A stretch of DNA of 64,000 nt, from assembly GCF_036906915.1 (NCBI RefSeq), contig NZ_JBAKHX010000035.1:1-64000 (forward strand). The letters run 5' to 3'. Positions 11,028-20,061 of this stretch are shown here, piece after piece (position 1 is the first letter of the stretch; every line of letters begins with the position of its first letter). Source of the DNA: Phytohabitans sp036906915. Its GTDB lineage: Bacteria > Actinomycetota > Actinomycetes > Mycobacteriales > Micromonosporaceae. Position numbers and translations under genes: made by a program. The notes below the pieces were generated by a model. That model did not search any database, was not told the origin of the DNA, and saw only the letters and a list, made by a program, of their open reading frames with translations.

Positions 11028-12508
11028 GGAGGAGTCTCGCCGCGTTCCCGTTCCTGCTCGATCACGTCGGGCAGGTCGGGAATGTGGTCGAGCTGGCGCA
11101 GCGCGCGGGTCATCCGGACGTTGCCGTGCAGTCGTTCCCGGGAACGGTCGAGAAACGCCCAGTACCCGGCCGTGAACGGGCACGCGTCCGGACCCCGCCG
11201 CTTGGTGAAGTCGTACCGGCAGCCGGCGCAGTAGTCGCTGACCTTGTCCAGGTGTGCTCCGCCGGCCGCGTACGGCTTCGTGGTCATCGTGCCCGGGTCG
11301 GCGTATGGGGGCATGCCGACGACGTTGCCGACCATGGCCCACTCGAACCCGTCGACGAACGAGCGGTGGAACCAGTCGACCATGTCGGACGGGCGCCAGC
11401 CCCGGTGCAGGGCGTAGTTCGCCAGCACCATCAGCCGCTGCGCGTGGTGCACCCACCCGCGGTCGCGCACCTGCGCCAGCGTGTCGGACAGGCACCGGGC
11501 CCGCACCGCGTCGGCGTCGAGCCGAGCGAACCACGGCGGCACGGTTCCCACGCCCCGCGGCCGCCGGCCCGCGGGTGACCCGGCTTCCAGGTACCAGTAC
11601 AGGTGCCAGATGTAGTCGCGCCAGCCGAGGATGCCGCGCGCGAAGCCCTCGACGCTGGACAGCGGCGCCGTGCCCGCCCGGTACGCCGCCTCGGCGGGCC
11701 GCACCGCCTCCAGAGGGTGCAGCAGCCCGAGGTTGAACGATGTGGACAGTCCACTGTGCGACACCCACGGGTCGGTGGCGCGGATCGCCTCTTCGCGGGC
11801 GCCGTAGAACGGCAGCCGGTGGGCGATGAAGTGGTCGCGGCGGTCCATCGCCTCGCGCCGGGTCGCGGGAAACAGCCGTGGCCCGTCCCGTCCGACGAAT
11901 TCGATCCCCTCCGTCTGCCAGCGGTTCAGGTCGTCGCGCACCTCGGCGTCGATGTCGTCTTCGACGGGTGCCGGTGGCGGCGGCAGGTCGGGGCCGCTGC
12001 TGCCGGGCGTCACCCGCCAGCGGCCGCCGGTCGGCTCGTCGCCGTCCATGAGCACCCGGTGCCGTTGCCGGGCGTGCCGGTAGAAGTTGTCCAGGCGCAT
12101 CGTGCCGCGCTGGCCGTCGGCCCAGGACGCGAAGTCCTCGGGGCTGGTGACGAAGCCGCGCGGCGGCAGCATGGCCACGTCCGGCTGGGCGCGTACGAAG
12201 TCGCGGGCCCGCCGGGACGTGGGGTGGCAGACGTCGAGCGGCTCACCGAGGCGGCGCAGCGCGTGCCGATACGTCTCGGCCTTCACGTGTACGACCGTGT
12301 CACCGAGCTCGGCGGCGCGGTGCCGCAGTGCGGAGAGCACCAAATGGGCCTTCTGCCGGTGGAAGGCGCGGCGCCGGAACACCGCCTTCGACTCGATCAG
12401 TAGGACCTGTTGGTGCGGGGCGTCCAGAAAGTGAGGGCCGAGTTGGTCAGCGAAAAGCCACCGCCGCCGCATGTCCAGATTGTGCCCGGAAATGCTCGTC
12501 AGGGCCAT
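11024..12508 (-). CDS. Fe-S cluster (6-4) photolyase / cryptochrome (PhrB type)
   Basis: A 494-residue flavoprotein of the bacterial cryptochrome/photolyase group that repairs (6-4) photoproducts with light. Four cysteines at C339, C427, C430 and C443 have the same spacing (88, 3, 13) as the [4Fe-4S] ligands known for PhrB. The N-terminal antenna domain is seen in RRWLFADQLGPHFLD, and the FAD region in GWRDYIWHLYW and NYALHRGW. I start at ATG 12506-12508, which has GGAG nine bases upstream; a longer in-frame start at 13402 would overlap the upstream gene and is rejected. It lies 20 nt after the minus-strand gene at 12529 and is probably co-transcribed with it. Confidence 0.93.
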   Translation of the reverse strand: MALTSISGHNLDMRRRWLFADQLGPHFLDAPHQQVLLIESKAVFRRRAFHRQKAHLVLSALRHRAAELGDTVVHVKAETYRHALRRLGEPLDVCHPTSRRARDFVRAQPDVAMLPPRGFVTSPEDFASWADGQRGTMRLDNFYRHARQRHRVLMDGDEPTGGRWRVTPGSSGPDLPPPPAPVEDDIDAEVRDDLNRWQTEGIEFVGRDGPRLFPATRREAMDRRDHFIAHRLPFYGAREEAIRATDPWVSHSGLSTSFNLGLLHPLEAVRPAEAAYRAGTAPLSSVEGFARGILGWRDYIWHLYWYLEAGSPAGRRPRGVGTVPPWFARLDADAVRARCLSDTLAQVRDRGWVHHAQRLMVLANYALHRGWRPSDMVDWFHRSFVDGFEWAMVGNVVGMPPYADPGTMTTKPYAAGGAHLDKVSDYCAGCRYDFTKRRGPDACPFTAGYWAFLDRSRERLHGNVRMTRALRQLDHIPDLPDVIEQERERGETPP

Positions 12509-12528
12509 CGCGTACCACTCCGGGCTGA

Positions 12529-13626
12529 CTACTCCCGGCTGACGATCGCCTCGCGCAGATCTTCGAGCAGGCCCGCGCTGTCGGTCGCCGAGCGGCGGGT
12601 GAAGATCGCGGTGGCGAGGCTGCCGTGATCTGCCCAGCCGCACACCGCGACGGTGGCGTTGCCGTCTTTGCCGACGCCGCAGCTCAGGTACTCGCCGCGG
12701 GTGCCGGTCTCGACCGTCTCGACGTCGCGGATGCGGTACCGCTCGGTGAGGCGGGTCATCTCGGTCTTGAGATCGCCCTCGGGGGAGAAGCGGAAGCCGG
12801 TGGTGCCGAAAACGGTCACCTTCTTGCCGGCCCGGTCGGCGTACACGCCGGCGAACGTGTCTTCCGCGAGCCAGTGCGCCGTCCGCAGCTCGGCCTGCAG
12901 CCGGTCGGTGGTGCGCTTGGTGGCGCTGTCTTCGCGCAGCCGCAGGTCGGCCACCTGGACGGGCATGGCGGCGGAGGCCGGGTACTGCTCCCACATCGGC
13001 TTGCCGAAGTAGCCGGGGCAGCCGCAGCAGCAGGCGAGCGTGAGCAGGAGTAGCCAGGGCCACTTGCGGCGGCGCCGGCGGAACGCGGGTGGTGGTGGCG
13101 GGTAGCCCGGCGGGTACCCGGGCGGCGCCAGCGGTGGAGGCGGTGGTGTTTTGCGCCCCTTGGGAGGCTTTGGCGGTTTCGACACCTTCCGTGCGGGTGC
13201 CAAAGCCTGCGGGGCCGGTGCCAAAGCCTGCGGGGGAGGAGCGGGTGGCAGCGCGGGCGGCGCCGCGCGTGGCTGTACCGGCGGTCGCGTCGCCGGCGCC
13301 CGATTCGCGGGCGGCGGGGCGGATTCGACCAGCGTGGGCGGGTACACCAGGTCCAGGGCGGTCGACGGGTACGGCTGGTCGAGCGGGTCGGCGTGCGCCC
13401 ACGGGTCGACCGGCGTCGGAATCTCGTCGTCAGGCACCTGAAGGGTAGGGTCCGGCTGCCCGGCGCCGCCGAGCCAGCGCCGGCGTCTCTTCTCAGCGCG
13501 CGGCGGCACGGGGGCCGCGCCGGTCCACTTCACTGGCGCCGTGGGGTGGGCGGGGGTGACCTCTTCGTCCGGCTCATCGGGCGCGGCGGGCCGCGTGTCG
13601 TCCGGGTCCGATCCCGGCATGTCCAT
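12529..13626 (-). CDS. Proline-rich membrane-anchored protein, paralogue of the gene at 103-726
   Basis: A 365-residue protein of unknown function. Residues 1-185 are proline/alanine-rich and likely disordered and cytoplasmic, 189-204 form one transmembrane helix ending in a cysteine cluster (CCCGCPG), and ~215-365 form an extracytoplasmic domain. The latter shares AGVYAD, VCGWADHGS and a DSAxLLxDxRxxI tail with the protein at 103-726. The start ATG is at 13624-13626; a second ATG two codons later is possible. It precedes the photolyase gene by 20 nt. The paired cysteines suggest an external disulfide (inference). Confidence 0.82.
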   Translation of the reverse strand: MDMPGSDPDDTRPAAPDEPDEEVTPAHPTAPVKWTGAAPVPPRAEKRRRRWLGGAGQPDPTLQVPDDEIPTPVDPWAHADPLDQPYPSTALDLVYPPTLVESAPPPANRAPATRPPVQPRAAPPALPPAPPPQALAPAPQALAPARKVSKPPKPPKGRKTPPPPPLAPPGYPPGYPPPPPAFRRRRRKWPWLLLLTLACCCGCPGYFGKPMWEQYPASAAMPVQVADLRLREDSATKRTTDRLQAELRTAHWLAEDTFAGVYADRAGKKVTVFGTTGFRFSPEGDLKTEMTRLTERYRIRDVETVETGTRGEYLSCGVGKDGNATVAVCGWADHGSLATAIFTRRSATDSAGLLEDLREAIVSRE

Positions 13627-13718
13627 GACTCCCTTCGGGCCCTTCCGAGGTTAGCCACGCCACGCCAGTGCTCTTACAGCGCGTATTCTGGTCGGTTGAC
13701 CCGTCCGGTGGAGGTTTC

Positions 13719-15689
13719 GTGAGCGTCCAGTCCGTATTTCCGCAGCTCGAGCTGCTGCTGCCCCAGGTGAGCAAGCCCATCCAGTACGTGGGCGGCGAGC
13801 TGGGCGCTGTCGTCAAGGACTGGGACTCGGCGACCGTCCGGTGGGCGCTGATGTACCCCGACGCGTACGAGGTGGGCCTGCCCAACCAGGGCGTCCAGAT
13901 CCTCTACGAGGTGCTCAACGAGCTGCCCGACGTGCTGGCCGAGCGCACGTACGCGGTCTGGCCCGACCTGGAGCAGTTGATGCGCGAGCACGGCGTGCCC
14001 CAGTTCACGGTCGACGCGCACCGCCCGGTGGGCGCATTCGACCTCTTTGGCCTGTCGTTCGCGACCGAGCTCGGCTACACCAACCTGTTGACCGCGCTCA
14101 GCCTCGCCGGCATCCCGCTGGAGGCGCGCGACCGCGACGAGTCCCACCCGGTCGTGGTGGCCGGCGGTCACGCGGCGTTCAACCCCGAGCCGATCGCCGA
14201 CTTCGTCGACGCGGCGGTGCTCGGCGACGGCGAGGAAGCCGTCCTCGAGATCACCGCGATCGTCCGGCAGTGGAAGTCCGAGGGCAGCCCCGGCGGGCGC
14301 GACGAGCTTCTGCTGCGCCTCGCCCGCACCGAGAGCGTGTACGTGCCGCGCTTCTACGACGTCGACTATCTGCCCGACGGGCGGATCCAGCGCGTCGTGC
14401 CAAACAGGGCGGACGTTCCGTTCCGGGTACACAAGCGCACGACCATGGACCTCGACGCCTGGCCGTACCCGAAGAAGCCCATCGTGCCGCTGGCCGAGAC
14501 GGTGCACGAGCGGTACGCGGTCGAGATCTTCCGGGGCTGCACCCGCGGCTGCCGGTTCTGCCAGGCGGGCATGATCACCCGTCCGGTGCGCGAGCGGTCG
14601 ATCACAACCGTCGGGCAGATGGTGAAAGAGGGGCTGGAGTACTCCGGCTTCTCCGAGGTCGGCCTGCTCTCACTGTCGTCGGCCGACCACTCGGAGATCG
14701 GTGACATCTGCTCCGGCCTGGCCGAGCAGTACGAGGGCACGAACGTCTCACTGTCGCTGCCCTCCACGCGGGTCGACGCCTTCAACATCACGCTGGCACA
14801 GGAGCTGTCGCGAAACGGGCGGCGCACCGGCCTCACCTTCGCACCCGAGGGCGGGTCCGAGCGCATCCGCAAGGTGATCAACAAGATGGTGTCGGAGGAA
14901 GACCTGATCCGCACCGTCGTCACCGCCTACACCAACGGCTGGCGCCAGGTGAAGTTGTACTTCATGTGCGGCCTCCCCACCGAGACCGACGACGACGTCC
15001 TCCAGATCGCCCGGCTCGCCCACGAGGTGATCCGGGCCGGCCGAGCCGCGACCGGTTCCAAAGACATCCGGTGCACGGTGTCGATCGGTGGGTTCGTGCC
15101 AAAGCCGCACACGCCGTTCCAGTGGGCGTCCATGTCCTCGCCAGAGGTGATCGACTCCCGGCTGCGCAAGCTCAAGGCCGAGATCAACTCAGACCGGTCG
15201 CTCGGCCGTGCCATCGGCTTCCGGTACCACGACGGCGAGCCGTCGCTGATCGAGGGCCTGCTGTCCCGGGGCGACCGGCGGGTCGGCGCGGTTATCCGGC
15301 GGGTCTGGGAAGACGGCGGCCGGTTCGACGGCTGGAGCGAGCACTTCTCGTACCAGCGCTGGGTCGACGCCGCCGCGGCGGTGCTGCCCGGGTTCGGCGT
15401 CGACCTGGCCTGGTACACCACCCGCGAGCGGGACGAGCTGGAAGTACTGCCCTGGGATCACCTGGATTCCGGGCTCGACAAGGACTGGCTCTGGCAGGAC
15501 TGGCAGGACTCGCTGTCCGAGTACGAGCAGGACGACTGCCGGTGGACGCCGTGCTTCGACTGCGGCGTGTGCCCGTCGATGGACACCGAGATCCAGATTG
15601 GTCCCACAGGTAGGAAGCTGCTGCCCCTCACGCCGGTGAACACCGGCCTCAAGGTGCCCGCCGCCAGCTCCAGTCGACAGGGAGCATGA
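13719..15689 (+). CDS. TIGR03960-type B12-binding-like radical SAM protein
   Basis: A 656-residue radical SAM protein. The cluster-binding CxxxCxxC is at C274, C278 and C281 (CTRGCRFC). The preceding part resembles a B12-binding-like domain (YPDAYEVGLPNQG; GGHAAFNPEPIADF). A C-terminal cysteine group (CFDCGVCP) may hold another cluster. The family is conserved in actinobacteria, always next to a DUF2344 protein, and its substrate is unknown. I start at GTG 13719 with GGAGG four bases upstream; an in-frame start at 13668 lacks such a site. The stop overlaps the next ATG by 4 nt. Confidence 0.9.
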   Translation: MSVQSVFPQLELLLPQVSKPIQYVGGELGAVVKDWDSATVRWALMYPDAYEVGLPNQGVQILYEVLNELPDVLAERTYAVWPDLEQLMREHGVPQFTVDAHRPVGAFDLFGLSFATELGYTNLLTALSLAGIPLEARDRDESHPVVVAGGHAAFNPEPIADFVDAAVLGDGEEAVLEITAIVRQWKSEGSPGGRDELLLRLARTESVYVPRFYDVDYLPDGRIQRVVPNRADVPFRVHKRTTMDLDAWPYPKKPIVPLAETVHERYAVEIFRGCTRGCRFCQAGMITRPVRERSITTVGQMVKEGLEYSGFSEVGLLSLSSADHSEIGDICSGLAEQYEGTNVSLSLPSTRVDAFNITLAQELSRNGRRTGLTFAPEGGSERIRKVINKMVSEEDLIRTVVTAYTNGWRQVKLYFMCGLPTETDDDVLQIARLAHEVIRAGRAATGSKDIRCTVSIGGFVPKPHTPFQWASMSSPEVIDSRLRKLKAEINSDRSLGRAIGFRYHDGEPSLIEGLLSRGDRRVGAVIRRVWEDGGRFDGWSEHFSYQRWVDAAAAVLPGFGVDLAWYTTRERDELEVLPWDHLDSGLDKDWLWQDWQDSLSEYEQDDCRWTPCFDCGVCPSMDTEIQIGPTGRKLLPLTPVNTGLKVPAASSSRQGA

Positions 15690-16468
15690 CGATCAGTAGG
15701 AAACCGCAGCCGGAAGGCGGCCAGGCGCCGGTCGTCCAGCGCGTCCGGATCAGGTACGCCAAGCGTGGGCCGCTCCGGTTCACGTCGCACCGGGACTTCG
15801 CCCGGGCCTTCGAGCGCGCCCTCAACCGGGCTGGGGTGCCCATCGCGTACTCACAGGGTTTCACCCCCCACCCGAAAATCTCGTACGCCAGCGCGGCGCC
15901 CACCGGCGTGGCCAGCGAGGCCGAGTACCTGGAGATCGGCCTCCGGGCGACCGTCGACCCGGTCGACCTGCGCGCGGCGCTCGACGCGGCCCTCTCCCCG
16001 GGGCTGGACGTGATCGACGCGGTCGAGGCGCACGGCGGCAGCCTCGCCGACCGCATCGACGCTTCGGTATGGCGCATCGAGCTGCCAGGTGTGGAATCCG
16101 ACACGTTGCGGCACGCCGTCGACGCGTTCGAGGCCGCCGAGGAGGTGCTCGTGGAGCGCCTTACCAAGCAGGGACGCCGCACCTTCGACGCGCGCGGCGC
16201 GGTGGTGAAGATCGGGGTCGGCGCCGAGATTGCGGCACCTAACGAGGTCACGGGCGTACCGTGTGCGATACTCGACCTAGTCGTACGGCAGGTCACCCCG
16301 GCTGTGCGACCCGATGACGTCCTTTCCGGCCTCCGCGTGGTGGCCGACCTGGAGCCGCCGGTCCCGCCGAGGGCGACCCGGCTGGCGCAGGGCACGCTGA
16401 CCGCGCAGGGGGAGATCGTCGATCCGTTGGAGGCGGATCGCGACGGAATACCCATCGGTGAACGCTAG
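15686..16468 (+). CDS. DUF2344 (TIGR03936) protein, partner of the radical SAM protein
   Basis: A 260-residue soluble protein with the DUF2344 hallmarks RIRYAKRGPLRFTSHRDF (residues 21-38) and YSQGFTPHPKISY. In many bacteria this domain is fused to, or encoded next to, the TIGR03960 radical SAM protein, and here the ATG overlaps its stop. The same pair commonly precedes rne, rplU and rpmA, as here. A role in RNA or ribosome modification has been guessed from this context but is not shown by the sequence. Confidence 0.9.
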   Translation: MTISRKPQPEGGQAPVVQRVRIRYAKRGPLRFTSHRDFARAFERALNRAGVPIAYSQGFTPHPKISYASAAPTGVASEAEYLEIGLRATVDPVDLRAALDAALSPGLDVIDAVEAHGGSLADRIDASVWRIELPGVESDTLRHAVDAFEAAEEVLVERLTKQGRRTFDARGAVVKIGVGAEIAAPNEVTGVPCAILDLVVRQVTPAVRPDDVLSGLRVVADLEPPVPPRATRLAQGTLTAQGEIVDPLEADRDGIPIGER

Positions 16469-16507
16469 CTGGGTTCTGGCTGGCGCTCAGTTAGGCAGAC
16501 TTCGGTG

Positions 16508-16524
16508 GCCCGCTCCTCGCGGGC
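16508..16524. terminator. Short GC hairpin in the rne leader
   Basis: GCCCGC (16508-16513) pairs perfectly with GCGGGC (16519-16524) around a 5-nt loop in the 134-nt gap between DUF2344 and rne. It could be a weak terminator or part of the rne 5' leader; no U-tract follows. The rest of the gap shows no other clear signal. Confidence 0.3.
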
Positions 16525-16602
16525 GCGCCGCCGGAAACACTTAGGCGACCCTGCGTGGCAGCGCTCACCCGCGCCCGGGGCGGCCAGAACTGGAGAACGC
16601 CC

Positions 16603-19278
16603 ATGCTCGACAACGAGCCAGAGGGCGGTGACCGGACCGGCTCCGAGCCGGCCGGCGATACCGCCGCAGAAGGCACCACACCGGTCAAGCGCACCCGGAC
16701 GAGGCGCAAAGCGGCCGAGCCGGTCGAGCCGGTCGAAACGGCCACAGAGGACGCGCCCGCCCCAACCCGGCGCCGCCGCGCCGCCGCGAGTACGCCAGCG
16801 GCCGAAGGGGACGCACCGGTCAAGGCAACCCGTACCCGTCGCAAGAAGGCGGTCCCGCCCGCGGTCACCGAAGAACCACCGCCCGTGGTCGAGGCGGCCG
16901 CGGAAGACGCCGTGGTGGAGAAGGCGCCGGCCCGCGCGCGCCGCAAGGCCGCCCTGTTCACCCCCACCGTGCTCTTCATGGCGCCCGAGCCGGAAGAGGC
17001 ACCGGCAGCCCGGCCCGCGCAGGTGACGCCGGTGACGCCGGTGACGGAGCCGGCCGCGGCGGCGGTCGCCACGGAAGAGCCCGCCGAGCAGGATCAGGCA
17101 TCGCGCCGGCGGCGGCGCGGACGGCGTACACCCGAAGTCGTGGAAGCGGCGGCCGAGGCTCCCGAGGAGAGCACCGCGGCGGAGGTCGAGGATGAGGCCG
17201 CCGTCGACGAGGCGGACGATGACGACGACGGCGACGACGACGAGGCCAACGCCCGGCGCAGGCGCCGTCGCGGGCGCCGTGGCCGCGGTCGCGGCAAGGG
17301 CCCGGCCGACGACGACGCCGACGAGGAGGAGGCCGCTGAGGCCGAGTCCGACGAGGCCGAGGGCGACGACGGCGAGACGCTGACCCGCCGGCGCCGCCGG
17401 CGCCGGCGCAAGGGCAGCGACGACGCCGAGGCCGGCGACGATGACGGCGTGCCGACGGTCGTCAAGATCAGGGAGCCGCGGCGCGGCGCCGACGAGGTGC
17501 AGGGCGTATCCGGCTCGACGCGGCTGGAGGCCAAGCGCCAGCGCCGCCGCGACGGCCGCGAGCAGCGCCGGACCAGGCCGCCGATCCTGACCGAGTCCGA
17601 GTTCCTGGCGCGGCGCGAGGCCGTCGACAGGGTGATGGTCGTACGCCAGCGCGGCGACCGCACCCAGATCGCGGTACTCGAAGACGGCGTGCTGGTCGAG
17701 CACTACGTGACCAGGGCGTCGGCGGGCACCATGGCCGGCAACGTCTACCTCGGCAAGGTCCAGAACGTGCTGCCCAGCATGGAGGCGGCGTTCGTCGACG
17801 TCGGGCGTGGCCGCAACGCGGTGCTCTACGCCGGCGAGGTCAACTGGGACAGCAGCGGGCTGGAAGGACGGGCGCGCTCGATCGAGCAGGCGCTCAAGTC
17901 CGGCGACTCGGTGCTCGTGCAGGTCACCAAGGACCCGATCGGGCACAAGGGTGCCCGGCTGACCAGCCATATCGCGCTCTCCGGCCGGCACCTCGTCTAC
18001 GTGCCGCACGGCAACGCCTCGGGCATCAGCCGCAAGCTGCCCGACAACGAGCGCAAGCGGCTCCGTGACGTGTTGAAGAAGCTGATCCCGGACGGCGCGG
18101 GCGTGATCGTGCGCACCGCCGCCGAGGGTGCCAGCGAAGACGAGCTGGCCCGCGACGTCAAGCGGCTCCAGGCGCAGTGGGAGGAGATCCAGGCCCGGGC
18201 CGCCGAGGGCGGCGCGCCGGCGCTCCTCTACGAGGAGCCCGACCTGGTCATCCGGGTCGTCCGCGACCTGTTCAACGAAGACTTCCGCGAGCTGGTCGTG
18301 CAGGGCGACGGCGCCTACGACATGGTCGAGTCGTATCTCGCGCACGTCTCGCCCGACCTGGTGCCGCGGCTGCGGCGGCACGCCGGAGCGGTCGACGTGT
18401 TCGCGGAGAAGCGGATCGACGAGCAGATCCTCAAGGGGCTGGACCGCAAGGTCTTCCTGCCCTCGGGTGGCCACCTCGTCATCGACCGCACCGAGGCGAT
18501 GACCGTGGTCGACGTCAACACCGGCAAGTACACCGGCGCGGGCGGCAACCTCGAAGAGACCGTGACCCGCAACAACCTCGAAGCGGCCGAGGAGATCGTG
18601 CGCCAGCTCCGGCTGCGCGACCTCGGCGGCATCGTGGTGATCGACTTCATCGACATGGTGCTGGAGTCGAACCGCGAGCTGGTGCTGCGGCGGCTCACCG
18701 AGTGCCTCGGGCGCGACCGCACCAAGCACCAGGTCACCGAGATCACCTCGCTCGGCCTGGTGCAGATGACGCGCAAGCGGATCGGCGCGGGGCTGCTGGA
18801 GGCGTTCAGCGAGACCTGTGAGCACTGCAAGGGGCGCGGCCTGACCATCCACACCGAGCCGGTGGCGGCGCGGTCCTCGGGCGCGTCGTCCTCCGGTGCG
18901 GGTGACAGGGTCAAGGCGGTCGCGGCGGCGGCCAAGACCGAGCCCGCACCGAGTGCGTCCTCGCGCCGTCGAGGCCGTAAGAGCGCGCCTGCCACGTCCG
19001 GCGAGATCGCGCCCGAGGCGCCGGTCACGGTCGGGACGGAGGACGAGGACGACACGATGGGGTACGACCTGTCGCGGTACGAGAACGCGTACGCGGACCC
19101 TGGTCCGGACGCGCTCCCGGAGGTCAGCGGCAACGGCCTCGTGAACGGTCTCGCCGGTGACGACTCGGAGCCGATGCGCCTCGCTGGTGCCGACGACCCC
19201 GACGCCATCGACGATGACGACGAGCCCGCGGGCACGGGGGCTCGCCGCAGGTCTCGCCGTCGCCGGACCCGACCCTGA
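16603..19278 (+). CDS. rne: Ribonuclease E/G
   Basis: Endoribonuclease of the RNase E/G family for mRNA decay and rRNA maturation, 891 residues. The first ~330 residues are a low-complexity region alternating Lys/Arg-rich and Asp/Glu-rich blocks. An S1 domain starts near 380 (VYLGKVQNVLPSMEAAFVDV). Catalytic aspartates are D637 (VVDVNTGKYTG) and D681 (VIDFIDM), 44 apart, against 43 in E. coli (D303/D346). The Zn-link is C739 and C742 (CEHCKGRG). The C-terminal tail is again disordered. I start at ATG 16603 with GGAG seven bases upstream; an in-frame start at 16555 is less likely. Confidence 0.96.
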   Translation: MLDNEPEGGDRTGSEPAGDTAAEGTTPVKRTRTRRKAAEPVEPVETATEDAPAPTRRRRAAASTPAAEGDAPVKATRTRRKKAVPPAVTEEPPPVVEAAAEDAVVEKAPARARRKAALFTPTVLFMAPEPEEAPAARPAQVTPVTPVTEPAAAAVATEEPAEQDQASRRRRRGRRTPEVVEAAAEAPEESTAAEVEDEAAVDEADDDDDGDDDEANARRRRRRGRRGRGRGKGPADDDADEEEAAEAESDEAEGDDGETLTRRRRRRRRKGSDDAEAGDDDGVPTVVKIREPRRGADEVQGVSGSTRLEAKRQRRRDGREQRRTRPPILTESEFLARREAVDRVMVVRQRGDRTQIAVLEDGVLVEHYVTRASAGTMAGNVYLGKVQNVLPSMEAAFVDVGRGRNAVLYAGEVNWDSSGLEGRARSIEQALKSGDSVLVQVTKDPIGHKGARLTSHIALSGRHLVYVPHGNASGISRKLPDNERKRLRDVLKKLIPDGAGVIVRTAAEGASEDELARDVKRLQAQWEEIQARAAEGGAPALLYEEPDLVIRVVRDLFNEDFRELVVQGDGAYDMVESYLAHVSPDLVPRLRRHAGAVDVFAEKRIDEQILKGLDRKVFLPSGGHLVIDRTEAMTVVDVNTGKYTGAGGNLEETVTRNNLEAAEEIVRQLRLRDLGGIVVIDFIDMVLESNRELVLRRLTECLGRDRTKHQVTEITSLGLVQMTRKRIGAGLLEAFSETCEHCKGRGLTIHTEPVAARSSGASSSGAGDRVKAVAAAAKTEPAPSASSRRRGRKSAPATSGEIAPEAPVTVGTEDEDDTMGYDLSRYENAYADPGPDALPEVSGNGLVNGLAGDDSEPMRLAGADDPDAIDDDDEPAGTGARRRSRRRRTRP

Positions 19279-19292
19279 GCTCCCCGCTCAAT

Positions 19293-19322
19293 TTGGGTTT
19301 CGCCGGCCCCATGGCGTACTCT
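19293..19322 (+). promoter_or_regulatory. Likely housekeeping promoter for rplU-rpmA
   Basis: TTGGGT (19293-19298) and TACTCT (19317-19322) are 18 nt apart and resemble -35 and -10 elements of the main sigma factor. They lie in the 121-nt gap before rplU. A small hairpin (GGCGCA/TGCGCC) lies between them and the start codon. Confidence 0.45.
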
Positions 19323-19399
19323 TGCCTGCGGCGCATTTCATGCGCCCGCCTTTCGTGTGCCCACTTAACGACCACCTAGCGACTAGGAGAACGCGTCCG

Positions 19400-19714
19400 A
19401 TGTACGCGATCGTCAAGACCGGCGGCAAGCAGTACAAGGTTGCCGAGGGCGACGTGATCGAGGTCGAGAAGCTCGCCGGCGAGCCCGGCGATGCGGTGAC
19501 GCTCTCCGCGGTGCTCCTCGTCGACGGTGAAGACCTGGTCACCGACGCGGCCAAGCTGGCCAAGGTTTCGGTGTCCGGCGAGATTGCCGCGCACACCAAG
19601 GGACCCAAGATCCGGATCCACAAGTTCAAGAACAAGACCGGCTACCACAAGCGCCAGGGTCACCGTCAGCCGCTGACCCAGGTCAAGGTGACCGGCATCT
19701 CCACCGGGAAGTAG
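19400..19714 (+). CDS. rplU: 50S ribosomal protein L21
   Basis: A 104-residue ribosomal protein binding 23S rRNA. It starts MYAIVKTGGKQYKV and contains FKNKTGYHKRQGHRQ, both typical of L21. The start at 19400 follows AGGAGA at 19385-19390; a longer in-frame ORF to 19157 overlaps rne and is discarded. rpmA follows after 11 nt. Confidence 0.98.
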   Translation: MYAIVKTGGKQYKVAEGDVIEVEKLAGEPGDAVTLSAVLLVDGEDLVTDAAKLAKVSVSGEIAAHTKGPKIRIHKFKNKTGYHKRQGHRQPLTQVKVTGISTGK

Positions 19715-19725
19715 GCGACCAGAGA

Positions 19726-19989
19726 ATGGCTCACAAGAAGGGTGCTTCCAGCTCGCGCAACGGCCGCGACTCCGGGGCAAAGCGCCTCGGCGTCAAGCGG
19801 TTCGGCGGGCAGGTCGTCAGCGCCGGCGAGATCCTGATCCGGCAGCGCGGCACCAAGTTCCACCCCGGCGACCTGGTCGGGCGGGGCAGCGACGACACGC
19901 TGTTCGCGCTGGCCACGGGCTCGGTGCAGTTCGGCTCCAAGCGCGGCCGCAAGGTCGTCAACATCGTGCCGGCGCAGGCACAGCAGTAA
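19726..19989 (+). CDS. rpmA: 50S ribosomal protein L27
   Basis: An 87-residue ribosomal protein near the peptidyl-transferase centre. It begins MAHKKGASSSRNGRDS and contains RFGGQVVSAGEILIRQRGT, the standard L27 signature. It is not N-terminally extended as in Firmicutes. It forms one operon with rplU and ends just before a terminator. Confidence 0.98.
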   Translation: MAHKKGASSSRNGRDSGAKRLGVKRFGGQVVSAGEILIRQRGTKFHPGDLVGRGSDDTLFALATGSVQFGSKRGRKVVNIVPAQAQQ

Positions 19990-19999
19990 CCAGACCTAC

Positions 20000-20046
20000 G
20001 AAGCGGGCCGTGGACCTGGTGTCCCGGCCCGTTTCGCTGTCTTTTT
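20000..20046 (+). terminator. Intrinsic terminator after rpmA
   Basis: GAAGCGGGCCG (20000-20010) pairs with CGGCCCGTTTC (20025-20035), with one wobble. An inner GGAC/GTCC stem continues the helix. GCTGTCTTTTT follows, giving a T-run. It lies in the 72-nt gap before obg, which suggests obg has its own promoter or depends on read-through. Confidence 0.75.
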
Positions 20047-20061
20047 CGAGAGGATGGAGAC

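Noticed and set aside
7740..11768. A 1342-codon open frame antisense to ileS
   Set aside because: It mirrors ileS and the photolyase in a complementary frame, has no domain character, and would cover two certain genes.
12509..13402. An N-terminal extension of the photolyase frame
   Set aside because: It overlaps a convincing gene in another frame, is low-complexity, and the internal ATG with GGAG matches the family's start.
17022..17048. Short GGTGACGCC triplication inside rne
   Set aside because: A simple-sequence run within a disordered coding segment; not a separate element.
16465..18852. A 795-codon frame antisense to rne
   Set aside because: A product of GC bias opposite the low-complexity rne N-terminus; no motifs.
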